Shown here: in pieces, positions 33,801-42,035 of the stretch
Layout: each line of letters opens with the position of its first letter
How positions within the stretch are numbered: position 1 is the stretch's first letter
NCBI GenBank assembly: GCA_021818505.1
Contig: JAKADX010000033.1
Span: forward strand, 1 to 47,841
Source of the DNA: Pseudomonadota bacterium
Lineage (GTDB): Bacteria > Pseudomonadota > Alphaproteobacteria > Acetobacterales > Acetobacteraceae
Reading direction: 5' to 3'
Length of the DNA: 47,841 bases
Position numbers and translations under genes: made by a program
Notes under the pieces: model-generated
Database searches by the model: none
What the model was told of the DNA's origin: nothing
What the model saw: only the letters and a program-made list of their open reading frames with translations

Positions 33801-34205
33801 CTGCTGCGCGCGGTGCGGACGAGCGGCGCGGCTTTTGCCTATCCGGTGTTGCAGGAGTTCGGCGAGGCGACCGGCCTCGCCAACATCCAGCCCTACGCTG
33901 CGGCGCGGCTGGTCGGCGTGCCGTTCATCGACGCCATGGCGCTGGTGTCCGTCGCCGCCTGGAGCGGCGCCGGCGGCTACAGCGACACGCGGCTGGGCTG
34001 GGAGGATTACGAGTTCTGGTGCCGCCTCGCCGAGCGCGGCCTGTTCGGCGTGCAGGTGCCCGGTGCGCCGCTCGCGGACTACCGCGTGCATCGCGATTCG
34101 CTGCTGCAGTCGGTGACCGAGAATAAGCAGAACAAGCCGCGCGTGATGGCCGACATCACCGCGCGCCATCCCTGGCTCGCGCTGGTCGAGGCGAAGGAGG
34201 TCTAG
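30801..34205 (+). CDS. Giant multidomain protein: methyltransferase, coiled coil, GT4-like and GT2 domains
   Basis: 1134 residues. About 45-220: CmcI/Methyltransf_24-like domain (VLVELGTHNGVSYCAFCEAV, DLLHIDGCHGYDEVRHDFES). About 245-340: Ala/Arg-rich coiled coil. About 342-353: RSLAWRATAPLR. About 404-480: two repeats of 'FDaxWYxxxxPDVAxSxxDPxxHYLxxGxxExR'. About 493-857: GT4-like transferase (YRVLRPAAAAAEAGA, VLVLPNGFDDATRR, ELKYFEAALADVCTVASPTG). About 896-1133: GT2 (VTVIVPLYNYADHVTEALDS, DLVIVDDASTD, RLGWEDYEFWCRLAERGLFG). It could modify and extend one glycan in sequence. The ATG at 30801 has an AGGAGGAG site; GTG at 30771, overlapping the previous stop, is the alternative. Confidence 0.85.
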   Translation: MDAQVDPSSGRADPIAPLVSPALDPLFWRPARMGVESAWIGHIPFAHWIVAAAGPRVLVELGTHNGVSYCAFCEAVLAARLDTRCCAVDTWEGDVHAGFYGEGVYDGLRRFHDRRYGGFSRLLRATFDAALPTMQDGSIDLLHIDGCHGYDEVRHDFESWRPKLSDRAVVLFHDTQVRERGFGVWRLFAELREQYPGFELLHSHGLGVLAVGRDVPAPVAALCALTDSASIDALRERFNLLGERWEAEERARLAAASPDSAIESARMRARAAQRASEARAAASEALAELDRVRKTTAQRLQDLERAAESGRAAITEAARLRLQLRRAAALAAPAESYLRLQRSLAWRATAPLRAVSGRVPTRVQRRLQRVTLLAQWAATLQLRTRLREDARLRRERVLLEGSELFDAGWYCDRYPDVATSGLDPIEHYLRHGRRERRHPGPRFDASWYLEQWPDVAASDIDPLVHYLSRGAAEGRPIRAPADAPPVAAMAPAAPRRVVFISAEPDTPGHTYRVLRPAAAAAEAGAVATFMRVEEIDGRRDEILAADVLVIWRATWPQVAGAVAAAREGGAAVVFDLDDLMLDPDLATPELLDALRTEGISPRDARGHYKRIHDAVMQSDFCTASTDELAWHMRRTGRPVLVLPNGFDDATRRTARDAARRRRQQQEEENILRIGYAGGSRTHQRDFSVVADTLGRVLRERSNCRLVLFRSPADGLPVVDPAEFPVLDGVAGQIEWRDMVPLELLPLEMARLDVNLAPLLVGNPFCEAKSELKYFEAALADVCTVASPTGPFRRAITHGTTGFLANAPEEWYAAITALLDDPGLRRRMAHAARREVLWRHGPERRRELVASLLQQVGGGREAARAFALQAQLTRQPFPMPVLPPGEVLYERDQVGDAEVTVIVPLYNYADHVTEALDSVAGQTLRLLDLVIVDDASTDTSRAVALRWAEAHAPRFNRIVVIGNTANAGLGASRNAGFDAAETPWVLPLDADNRLRPECCERLLRAVRTSGAAFAYPVLQEFGEATGLANIQPYAAARLVGVPFIDAMALVSVAAWSGAGGYSDTRLGWEDYEFWCRLAERGLFGVQVPGAPLADYRVHRDSLLQSVTENKQNKPRVMADITARHPWLALVEAKEV

Positions 34206-34895
34206 GTGGCGCAGTTCCACTTCGTCGCCGATTACGAGAAGCTGGTGGCGGAGTTGGTCGCGACGCTGCCGCTGGATGAGGCGATGTCGCGCGCGGTCGG
34301 CGGCGACTGGGAACGCAACGGGCGGATCCAGTGCGCCGCTTTGCGCCATCTCGGCCTGCGTGACGGGCAGACGCTGATCGACCTCGGCTGCGGCAGCGGC
34401 AGGCTGGCGGCGGCGCTGGGACGCAGCATGTCGATCGACTATCTCGGCATCGACATCGTGCAGGCGCTGCTCGACTACGCCGCGTCGAAATCGCCGCCGC
34501 ACTACCGCTTCATCCTGCACCGCGCGCTGCACGTGCCCGCCCCCGACGCCAGCGCCGACATGGTCTCGGCCTTCAGCGTGTTCACGCACCTGCTGCACGC
34601 GGAAACCTATCTCTATATGCAGGACATCTTCCGCGTGCTGCGACCGGGGGGCAGGCTGGTGTTCTCCTTCCTGGAATTCGCCAGCCCGCTGCACTGGGAC
34701 ACCTTCGCGGCGACGGCGGAGGCGCAGCGCACCAGCACGCTGCCGCATCTCAACCAGTATATCGAGCGCGGCGTGATCGATCTCTGGAGCGACAAGCTCG
34801 GCTTCGTGCACGAAGGCTACATCGACGGCGACGAGGCGCCCTGGCGAGATGCGCCGCCACTGTGGCAGTCGATGGCGGTGCTGCGCCGGCCCTGA
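34206..34895 (+). CDS. SAM-dependent methyltransferase
   Basis: 229 residues, a class I methyltransferase. Motif I is QTLIDLGCGSGRLAAALG, motif II follows in YLGIDIVQALLDYA, and the substrate-loop region has SADMVSAFSVFTHLLHAETY and DIFRVLRPGGRLVFSFLE. It starts with a GTG directly after the stop of the giant gene, so it is the next gene of the same transcript. It probably methylates a sugar or the end of the glycan chain made by the cluster; the acceptor cannot be inferred. Confidence 0.88.
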   Translation: MAQFHFVADYEKLVAELVATLPLDEAMSRAVGGDWERNGRIQCAALRHLGLRDGQTLIDLGCGSGRLAAALGRSMSIDYLGIDIVQALLDYAASKSPPHYRFILHRALHVPAPDASADMVSAFSVFTHLLHAETYLYMQDIFRVLRPGGRLVFSFLEFASPLHWDTFAATAEAQRTSTLPHLNQYIERGVIDLWSDKLGFVHEGYIDGDEAPWRDAPPLWQSMAVLRRP

Positions 34896-34908
34896 CGGTC
34901 TGGCGGCG

Positions 34909-34929
34909 ACGCGCGCGGGCGCGCGTTTT
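34909..34929 (+). terminator. Rho-independent terminator closing the glycan operon
   Basis: ACGCGCGC (34909-34916) and its perfect complement GCGCGCGT (34919-34926) form a very stable stem; the final T begins a run of four T (34926-34929). It lies 14 bases after the methyltransferase stop and separates it from the downstream GT4 gene, which therefore probably has its own promoter. Confidence 0.7.
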
Positions 34930-35057
34930 CACCTGCGGCAGTCCAAATGACGCTCAGGAACAGCGGATCTCTGGCGGGAATTTGGCGTGGTGCGCCTTAT
35001 TGCGGACGTCTTGAATGACTACTTCCAGTGGAGTCGAAATCGCCGGAGGAGCAATTC

Positions 35058-36116
35058 GTGCGCATCGCGCAAGTCTCACCGTTATTTGAAGCCGTGCCGC
35101 CGAAACTCTATGGCGGGACCGAGCGCGTCGTCTCCTTCCTCACCGAGGAGCTGGTGGCGATGGGTCATGACGTGACGCTGTTCGCGAGCGGCGACTCCCT
35201 CACCTCGGCGCGGCTGGTCAGCGCCTGGCCGCGCGCCCTGCGACTCGACTCCGGCCTGCGCGACCCGCAGGCGCCGCATGTCATCCAGTTGGAGATGGTC
35301 GGCCGCATGGCGGCGGAATTCGACGTGATGCATTTCCACACCGACTACCAGGCCATGCCGCTCGCCAGTCGCCAGCGCACGCCCTATCTGACGACGCTGC
35401 ACGGCCGGCTCGATCTGCCGGAGCTGAAGCACGCGCTGGATTGCTTTCCCGACACCGCGCTGGTGTCGATCTCCGACTCGCAGCGCGCGCCGCTGCCGGA
35501 GGTGAACTGGGCCGGCACGGTGCTGCACGGCCTGCCGGAACGGCTGCTGACGCCGCAGCCGGTCACGCCGTCCTACCTCGCCTTCCTCGGCCGCATCTGT
35601 CCGGAGAAGCGGCCCGACCGCGCCATCGCCATTGCTCGTGCCGCCGGGATGAAGCTGCGTCTGGCCGCGAAAGTCGATCGGGTCGATCAGGCATATTTCG
35701 AAACCGCGATCCGCCCGCTGCTCGATGGCGAGCAGGCCAGGCTGATCGGCGAGATCGACGAGGCGGCGAAGCCCGATTTCCTATCCGGTGCGCGCGCGCT
35801 GCTGATGCCGATCGACTGGCCGGAGCCGTTCGGGCTGGTGATGATCGAGGCGATGGCCTGCGGCACGCCGGTGATCGCCTATCCGCACGGCTCGGTGCCG
35901 GAGGTGATCGAGGACGGGGTGACTGGCTTCATCGTTCGCGACGAGGCCGAGGCGGTGGCGGCGGTCGGGCGCCTGCACCTGCTGGACCGCGCCCGCATCC
36001 GCCGGCGGTTCGAGGAGCGGTTCACGGCGCGGCGCATGGCGGAGGATTACCTAGAACTGTATCGCAGGCTGGCGCGGACAGGGACGCCGCGACCGAGACT
36101 GCGACTGGTGGGATGA
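35058..36116 (+). CDS. Glycosyltransferase family 4 protein
   Basis: 352 residues with the GT-B fold. The N-terminal domain opens VRIAQVSPLFEAVPPKLYGG and TERVVSFLTEELVAMGHDVT, with the H-x-H region VMHFHTDYQAMPLA. The C-terminal nucleotide-sugar domain has YLAFLGRICPEKRPDRAIAI and the E-x7-E motif in EPFGLVMIEAMACGTPVIAY. The start is the GTG at 35058, which follows GGAGGA at eight bases; a GTG at 35028 would add ten unconserved residues. It follows the glycan cluster after a terminator, and ends ten bases before the convergent pntB gene. The sugar and acceptor are unknown. Confidence 0.92.
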   Translation: MRIAQVSPLFEAVPPKLYGGTERVVSFLTEELVAMGHDVTLFASGDSLTSARLVSAWPRALRLDSGLRDPQAPHVIQLEMVGRMAAEFDVMHFHTDYQAMPLASRQRTPYLTTLHGRLDLPELKHALDCFPDTALVSISDSQRAPLPEVNWAGTVLHGLPERLLTPQPVTPSYLAFLGRICPEKRPDRAIAIARAAGMKLRLAAKVDRVDQAYFETAIRPLLDGEQARLIGEIDEAAKPDFLSGARALLMPIDWPEPFGLVMIEAMACGTPVIAYPHGSVPEVIEDGVTGFIVRDEAEAVAAVGRLHLLDRARIRRRFEERFTARRMAEDYLELYRRLARTGTPRPRLRLVG

Positions 36117-36125
36117 ATCGCCGGG

Positions 36126-37529
36126 CTACGCCAGCGCCTTGACGATCTCCTCGGTCATCTTCTTGGCGTCGCCGAACAGCATCATCGTGTTGGGCCGGAA
36201 GAACAGTTCGTTCTCCACACCGGCATAACCGGAGGCCATCGAGCGCTTCACGAACAGCACCGTGCGCGCCTTGTCCACCTCCAGGATCGGCATTCCGTAG
36301 ATCGGGCTTTTCGGATCGGTCTTGGCCGCCGGATTGGTCACGTCGTTGGCACCGATGACGTACACGACGTCGGCGGTGCTGAACTCGTGGTTGATCTCCT
36401 CAAGCTCGAACACTTCGTCATACGGCACATTGGCCTCGGCGAGCAGCACGTTCATGTGGCCGGGCATCCGGCCGGCGACCGGGTGGATCGCGTATTTGAT
36501 CTCCACCCCTTCCTTCTTCAGCGTGTCCGCCATCTCACGCAGCGCATGCTGCGCCTGCGCCACCGCCATGCCGTAGCCCGGCACGATGATCACCTTCGAT
36601 GCGTTCTTCATGATGAAGGCGGCATCCTCCGCCGCGCCGCTGCGCACGGTGCGCTCGGCCGCACCCGGCCCGCCCGCCGCCGCGGCGCCACCCTCCGACC
36701 CGAAGCCGCCCAGCAGCACGTTGATGATGCTGCGGTTCATGCCCTTGCACATGATATAGGACAGGATCGCGCCCGAGGCGCCGACCAGCGCGCCGGTGAT
36801 GATCAGCGCGAGATTCTGGATGGTGAAGCCGATACCCGCCGCCGCCCAGCCGGAATAGCTGTTCAGCATCGACACCACGACCGGCATGTCGGCGCCGCCG
36901 ATCGGGATGATCAGCAGGAAGCCGAGCGCGATCGACAGCAGCGCGATGATCCAGAAGATCGGCTGGCTGCCGGTGGCGACGAAGACGATGATCAGGATCA
37001 CCAGCAGCGCGCCGAGGGCCGCGTTGAGCTGGTGCTGCATCGGGAAGGTGATCGGCGCGCCGCTCATCAGTGCCTGCAGCTTGGCGAAGGCGATGATGGA
37101 GCCGGAGAAGGTGATCGCGCCGATGGCGAGCCCGATCGACATTTCGATCAGGCTTTGCAGGTGGATGTGGTCGGGCGTGCCGATGCCGAACGCCGCCGGC
37201 GCGTTCAGCGCCGCCGCCGCGACGAACACCGCCGCGAGGCCGACCAGCGAGTGGAACGCCGCGACCAGTTGCGGCAGCGCCGTCATCTTGATGCGCAGCG
37301 CGATGAACGTGCCGATGCTGCCGCCGATGATGATGCCGAGCACGATCAGCAGGTAGCCGACGGTGAACATGCCGGCATGGGCAAAGGTCGCGAGCACCGC
37401 GATCGCCATGCCGATCATGCCGAGCCGGTTGCCCTGGCGGGATGTCTCGGGGTGCGACAGGCCGCGCAGCGCGAGGATGAACAGGACCGCTGCGATGAGG
37501 TAGGCGAGCGCGGTCAGGGAAGGGGACAT
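36126..37529 (-). CDS. pntB: NAD(P) transhydrogenase subunit beta (PntB)
   Basis: 467 residues, full length. The first about 270 residues are the dII membrane domain (about nine helices; GMIGMAIAVLATFAHAGMFT, LGIIIGGSIGTFIALRIKMT). The last about 180 residues are the NADP(H)-binding dIII domain, with VIIVPGYGMAVAQAQHALRE, IHPVAGRMPGHMNVLLAEAN, VIGANDVTNPAA and the C-terminal KRSMASGYAGVENELFF. Together with the alpha subunits it couples hydride transfer from NADH to NADP+ to inward proton flow, supplying NADPH. It is the last gene of the pntAA-pntAB-pntB operon. Confidence 0.97.
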   Translation of the reverse strand: MSPSLTALAYLIAAVLFILALRGLSHPETSRQGNRLGMIGMAIAVLATFAHAGMFTVGYLLIVLGIIIGGSIGTFIALRIKMTALPQLVAAFHSLVGLAAVFVAAAALNAPAAFGIGTPDHIHLQSLIEMSIGLAIGAITFSGSIIAFAKLQALMSGAPITFPMQHQLNAALGALLVILIIVFVATGSQPIFWIIALLSIALGFLLIIPIGGADMPVVVSMLNSYSGWAAAGIGFTIQNLALIITGALVGASGAILSYIMCKGMNRSIINVLLGGFGSEGGAAAAGGPGAAERTVRSGAAEDAAFIMKNASKVIIVPGYGMAVAQAQHALREMADTLKKEGVEIKYAIHPVAGRMPGHMNVLLAEANVPYDEVFELEEINHEFSTADVVYVIGANDVTNPAAKTDPKSPIYGMPILEVDKARTVLFVKRSMASGYAGVENELFFRPNTMMLFGDAKKMTEEIVKALA

Positions 37530-37539
37530 CGCCGGCGCC

Positions 37540-37932
37540 TCACTGCTTCTTCTTGAACATTGCGAGCATGCGCTGCGTGACGACGAACCCGCCGAAGATG
37601 TTCACGCTCGCCAGCGTCACCGCGATGAAGCCGAACCCGGTTGCCCACCCGGACAGCGCAAGGCCGGTCGCGAGCATCGCACCGACCACGATCACCGAGG
37701 AAATCGCATTCGTCACCGACATCAGCGGCGAATGCAGGGCGGGCGTGACGTTCCAGACCACGTAATAGCCGACGAAGCAGGCCATCAGGAACACGGCGAA
37801 CAGGAACACGAACGGGCTGACCGCGGCGGCGACCGGCCCCGCGCCGGCCGCGATCTGGTGCGCCTGTGCCGCGAGTTCCGCGGCGCGGGCGGCGAGATTG
37901 TCCGCCTGGGTGGCGAAATCCGAGGGGTTCAT
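37540..37932 (-). CDS. pntAB: NAD(P) transhydrogenase membrane subunit alpha 2
   Basis: 130 residues. After an Ala-rich N-terminus come the helices [40 protein letters not shown] and [20 protein letters not shown], followed by [11 protein letters not shown], matching the membrane part of PntA. In E. coli this is the C-terminal end of one PntA chain; a separate gene is the form found in Rhodospirillum rubrum and other alphaproteobacteria. Spacing is 15 bases from pntAA and 10 bases to pntB. Confidence 0.96.
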   Translation of the reverse strand: MNPSDFATQADNLAARAAELAAQAHQIAAGAGPVAAAVSPFVFLFAVFLMACFVGYYVVWNVTPALHSPLMSVTNAISSVIVVGAMLATGLALSGWATGFGFIAVTLASVNIFGGFVVTQRMLAMFKKKQ

Positions 37933-37947
37933 GTGGTCACTCCGGGA

Positions 37948-39087
37948 TCAGGCGGCCTGGTTCGGCTGGAACTGCGGGTGCACGACGGCGCCGCCGCGGG
38001 TCAGCAGCGTGCCTTTGACGATCTCGTCGCTGTCGGGAAGTTTCGGCGCCTTCGCGTCCTTGTCCCAGAACGTGGTCAGGAAGGTCAGCAGGTTGCGCGC
38101 ATACAGGCTGCTCGCGGCGACCGCGATGCGGCCCGGCCAGTTGCGCCAGCCCAGGATGCGCACGCCGTTCTCGGTGACGTAGCTCTCGCCCGGACGGGTC
38201 GCGGCACAGTTGCCGCCGGCGTCGGCGGCAAGATCGACGATCACGCTTCCCGCCTTCATGCTCGCCACCATCGGCTCGGTCACGATCACCGGAGCACGGC
38301 GGCCCATCACCAGCGCGGTGCAGATGACGAGGTCGTTCTTGGCCACCGTCGCCGCCATCAGCTCGGCCTGCTTCTGGCGGAATGCATCGCTCATTTCGCG
38401 GGCATAGGCGCCGGTCTGCTGCGCCGTTTCGGCGTCCTCGACGCCGACGAAACTGGCGCCGAGCGACTTGATCTCCTCCTTGGCGGCGGGACGGACGTCG
38501 GTGGCCGAGACGATGGCGCCGAGGCGCCGGGCCGTCGCGATCGCCTGCAACCCCGCGACGCCGGCGCCGATGATGAACACGCGCGCCGGCGGCACCGTGC
38601 CCGCCGCGGTCATCATCATCGGAAAGCCGCGTTCGAACGCCCCCGCCCCCTCGATCACCGCGCGATAGCCGGCGAGGTTCGCCTGGCTCGACAGCACGTC
38701 CATCGCCTGCGCGCGGGTGATGCGCGGCAGCAGTTCCATCGCGATGCAGTCGATGCCGCCCTGCGCCAGCGCGGGCACCAGTTCGGGGTTGGCGAAGGCG
38801 CCGGCGGTGCAGACCAGCAGCGTGCCGCGTGCCATCAAGGCGAGCCGGTCCGGCGGCGGTGCCTGGACGGCGAACACGATCGCCGCCCCGGCGAGCGCCG
38901 CCCCGGCGTCGGGCGCGATCTCGGCCCCGGCGGCGGCGAATTCTGCATCGGCGATGGCGGAGGCGAGGCCGGCCCCGGCCTCGACGGCGACGGTCAGGCC
39001 GAGGCCCGTCAGTTTCTTTACCGTATCGGGCGTGGCGGCGACGCGCGTCTCGAACGCCCCGGTTTCCTTCAGCACTGCGAGACGCAT
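37948..39087 (-). CDS. pntAA: NAD(P) transhydrogenase subunit alpha 1 (NAD-binding)
   Basis: 379 residues. This is the soluble dI domain that binds NAD(H). The N-terminal MRLAVLKETGAFETRVAATP is characteristic, as are the Rossmann segment VFIIGAGVAGLQAIATARRL with AIVSATDVRP, and the mobile-loop region. It resembles alanine dehydrogenase in fold but lacks its partners; linkage to pntAB and pntB settles the call. It is first in the operon; its promoter must lie in the 239 bases shared with the divergent efflux operon. Confidence 0.96.
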   Translation of the reverse strand: MRLAVLKETGAFETRVAATPDTVKKLTGLGLTVAVEAGAGLASAIADAEFAAAGAEIAPDAGAALAGAAIVFAVQAPPPDRLALMARGTLLVCTAGAFANPELVPALAQGGIDCIAMELLPRITRAQAMDVLSSQANLAGYRAVIEGAGAFERGFPMMMTAAGTVPPARVFIIGAGVAGLQAIATARRLGAIVSATDVRPAAKEEIKSLGASFVGVEDAETAQQTGAYAREMSDAFRQKQAELMAATVAKNDLVICTALVMGRRAPVIVTEPMVASMKAGSVIVDLAADAGGNCAATRPGESYVTENGVRILGWRNWPGRIAVAASSLYARNLLTFLTTFWDKDAKAPKLPDSDEIVKGTLLTRGGAVVHPQFQPNQAA

Positions 39088-39326
39088 CCGGACTCCCTTT
39101 CAGGCTGGCGGGATGCTGCGGGGAGGGGTGGGGAGGCGGGCAGCCCCGGCCGTGACGCGGCGCAACATGCCCGTGGCCCGGAACGACGGCAAGGGGTTCC
39201 AGCCATTGCCGCCCTCGGGGCCAGCCCTGCGCGGGCCGGGGAGGTCCGGCGCCGGCCGGCCGGGCGTGACGCTCGCCGCCACCGCGCCTATAGCTGGATG
39301 TTCACGGTAGGGGATGCGACCGCGCA

Positions 39327-40844
39327 ATGGCGTGGCGGGCGAGCAGGCGGCTGGGCCGGGCACTGCTAGGATCGACGGCGATGCTGGCCGGCTGCATGGT
39401 CGGGCCGGACTTCGCGCCGCCGCCGGCGCCCTCACCTGCCCGCCTGACCAATGCGCCGCTGCCGGTCGAAACCGTCTCCGCCGCCACGCTGGGCGGCAGC
39501 GCGCAGCACTTCCGCACCGGCGCCGACGTACCGGGGGCGTGGTGGGAGCTGTTCCATTCCCCGCAAATCTCCGCCCTGGTGGCGCAGGCGCTGCGCGCCA
39601 ATCCGGATTTGCGGGCGGCGCAGGCAACCCTGCGGGAGGCACGCGAGAACGTGAGCGCGTCACAGGGCGCCCTGTTTCCCACGGTCGCCGCCTCGGCCAG
39701 CGGCGCGCGCCAGCAGGTATCCCTGGCGGCCTTCGGCATCCCTAGCGGGATTATCCCACCATTCAATTACTACGCCGGCTCGCTCAACGTCACCTACGCC
39801 CTCGATGTCTTCGGGCTGGTGCGCCGGCAGATCGAGGGGATGGCGGCGCAGGCGGATTATGAGCGTGAGCAACTGGAAGCCGCCTATCTCACCCTGACGG
39901 CCAACCTAGTCGGCGCGTTGCTGACCGAGGCGGCGCTGAAAGCGCAGATCGCCGCGGCGGAGGAGATCATTCGGCTCTATCGGAAGGAATTGGAGGTGGT
40001 GCAGCAGCGATTCGACCTCGGCGCGGTCAGCCGGGCGGACGTGCTGCAACAGCAGTCGAGCCTGCAAGCAGCGGTGGCAACGCTGCCGCCCCTGCAGAAG
40101 CAACTGGGGCAGCAGCGCGACCTGGTCGCGAGCCTGCTCGGCGTGCTGCCCAGCCAGTACACCGACCCGACCATCGACATGGCGAGCCTGCACCTGCCGG
40201 CGGACCTGCCGGTGTCGCTGCCCTCGCAGATCGTGGCCCAGCGGCCCGACATCCGCGCCTATGCGGCATTGCTGCACGCCGCCACCGCCAATGTGGGCGT
40301 CGCCACCGCCAACATGCTGCCGCAGTTCACGCTCTCCGCGAGCTACGGGCGGGAGGGGCTGGACACCTCCCAGATCTTCATGCCGGGCGCCGTGGTCTGG
40401 AGCCTCGGGGCCGGCCTGACTCAGCCGCTGTTCGAGGGGGGGGCGCTGCTGCACCGCAAGCGCGCTTCGGTGGCGGCGCTGGAGGCGGCCGCGGCGCAAT
40501 ACGGCAGCGTGGTCAACACCGCGTTCCGCAACGTGGCCGACGCGCTGGTCGCAGTGACGCAGGACGCCGAGACGCTGCGCGCGCAGCTTGCCGCCGAACG
40601 CGCCGCCGCCGAGAGCCTTGCGGTCATCCATACGCAGTTCCAGGCCGGCGCCACGACCTATCTGAACGTGCTGCAGGCCGAGCAGACCTACCAGAGCGCG
40701 CGTCTGCAACTGGTCAGCGCGCAGGCGGCGCGGTTCACCGACACGGTGGCGCTGTTTCAGGCGCTCGGCGGCGGCTGGTGGCATCGCGCCGATGTCGCAC
40801 CAGATGTCGCGCAGTGCTGCGGAGTCCTGCCATGGACACGATGA
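39327..40844 (+). CDS. RND efflux outer-membrane factor (NodT/OprM family)
   Basis: 505 residues. A lipoprotein signal (RASRRLGRALLGSTAMLAGC) anchors it in the outer membrane. The family start MVGPDFAPPP, the repeat helices LVAQALRANPDLRAAQATLR and AAYLTLTANLVGALLTEAAL, and VVQQRFDLGAVSRADVLQQQ with its second-half counterpart IHTQFQAGATTYLNVLQAEQ all fit a trimeric TolC-like channel. It forms the exit duct for the adaptor and permease encoded next. Its 3' end overlaps the adaptor start by 13 bases. Confidence 0.94.
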   Translation: MAWRASRRLGRALLGSTAMLAGCMVGPDFAPPPAPSPARLTNAPLPVETVSAATLGGSAQHFRTGADVPGAWWELFHSPQISALVAQALRANPDLRAAQATLREARENVSASQGALFPTVAASASGARQQVSLAAFGIPSGIIPPFNYYAGSLNVTYALDVFGLVRRQIEGMAAQADYEREQLEAAYLTLTANLVGALLTEAALKAQIAAAEEIIRLYRKELEVVQQRFDLGAVSRADVLQQQSSLQAAVATLPPLQKQLGQQRDLVASLLGVLPSQYTDPTIDMASLHLPADLPVSLPSQIVAQRPDIRAYAALLHAATANVGVATANMLPQFTLSASYGREGLDTSQIFMPGAVVWSLGAGLTQPLFEGGALLHRKRASVAALEAAAAQYGSVVNTAFRNVADALVAVTQDAETLRAQLAAERAAAESLAVIHTQFQAGATTYLNVLQAEQTYQSARLQLVSAQAARFTDTVALFQALGGGWWHRADVAPDVAQCCGVLPWTR

Positions 40845-42028
40845 CGCCCGGAACGCCGACGCAGACACAGCGGCGGGTCCGTTCGCGCGGCGCGCGCATG
40901 GCGCGGCGGCTGGCGGTGATGCTGGTGCTGGTGGCAATCCTCGCCGCCGGGCTGGTCGGGTTCCAGCGGTTCAAGGCCAACATCCTCACGACCGTGGTCC
41001 ACCAGATCACCTCGCAGTTGCCGACCGTGGCGACCGCGACGGCGAGCCTGCAGCAGTGGCAGCCGAAGCTGGACGCGACCGGCACGCTGCGCGCCTCGCG
41101 CGGCGCGGACCTTGCCGCCGAAGTGTCCGGCATCGTCGATACGATCGAGTTCGCCTCCGGCAGCGACGTGACCGCCGGCACGGTGCTGCTGCGCTTGCGC
41201 CTGAACGACGACCCCGCGCGGCTGGAGCAGTTGCAGGCCGCGGCCAATCTGGCCGAGATCACCTATGCGCGAGACCTCAAGCAGCTCAAGGCGCAGGCCG
41301 TCGCGCAATCAACGGTGGACACCGACGCCGCGAACCTGCGCAGCGCGCGCGCCCAGGTGGCGGCGCAGCAGGCGCTGATGGACGAGAAGGTCGTGCGCGC
41401 GCCGTTCGCCGGCCGGCTCGGGATCCGTCAGGTCGATCTCGGCCAGTATCTGCCCGCCGGCACGCCGATCGTGACGTTGCAGGCGCTTGATCCGATCTAT
41501 CTGGATTTCTTCGTGCCGCAGCAATCCGCAGGCGAGGTGCGTGCCGGACAGGCGGTGGTCGTGCGCGTCGATGCCTGGCCTGGGCGCGGCTTCAGCGGCA
41601 CGGTCAGCGCGGTCAATCCGCGCATCGATGCCGCCAGCCGTATGGTGCAGGTGCGCGCCACGCTCGCCAACCCCGATCGCGCGCTGCTGCCCGGCATGTT
41701 CGCGACCGTCAGCGTGGAGATCGGCAAACCGCATCAACGGGTGACGATTCCCGCAACGGCCGTCACGTACAACCCGTACGGCAGCGTGGTCTATGTCCTG
41801 CGCCCGGACGGCGAGGACGCGGCCGGGCACCCGAAGCTGGTGGCGCGTCTGCAATTCGTCACCACCGGCGACACGCGTGGCGATCAGGTGGCGATCGTGA
41901 AAGGTCTGCGCGCCGGCGATGTCGTGGTGACGGCGGGTCAGACCAAGCTGCGCAACAACCAGCGGGTTCTGGTCAACAACGCGGTGCAGATGCCGGACAA
42001 CCCGGCACCGACGCCACCGGACGAATAG
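40832..42028 (+). CDS. RND efflux periplasmic adaptor (membrane fusion protein)
   Basis: 398 residues. An N-terminal membrane anchor (MARRLAVMLVLVAILAAGLV) precedes the lipoyl/barrel-sandwich halves (LDATGTLRASRGADLAAEVS and VVRAPFAGRLGIRQVDLGQY), a helical hairpin between them, and the beta-barrel and membrane-proximal domains (VRVDAWPGRGFSGTVSAVNP, MVQVRATLANPDRALLPGMF). It bridges permease and outer-membrane channel. No Cys lipobox is present, so it is held by its transmembrane helix. The ATG at 40832 lies inside the end of the previous gene. Confidence 0.95.
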   Translation: MDTMTPGTPTQTQRRVRSRGARMARRLAVMLVLVAILAAGLVGFQRFKANILTTVVHQITSQLPTVATATASLQQWQPKLDATGTLRASRGADLAAEVSGIVDTIEFASGSDVTAGTVLLRLRLNDDPARLEQLQAAANLAEITYARDLKQLKAQAVAQSTVDTDAANLRSARAQVAAQQALMDEKVVRAPFAGRLGIRQVDLGQYLPAGTPIVTLQALDPIYLDFFVPQQSAGEVRAGQAVVVRVDAWPGRGFSGTVSAVNPRIDAASRMVQVRATLANPDRALLPGMFATVSVEIGKPHQRVTIPATAVTYNPYGSVVYVLRPDGEDAAGHPKLVARLQFVTTGDTRGDQVAIVKGLRAGDVVVTAGQTKLRNNQRVLVNNAVQMPDNPAPTPPDE

Positions 42029-42035
42029 CCGCGCG

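Noticed and set aside
30684-34811. An open frame of about 1375 codons on the minus strand
   Set aside because: It lies wholly antisense to the multidomain glycosyltransferase gene. Its translation is Arg/His/Gln-rich with no domain; long antisense frames are expected at this GC content.
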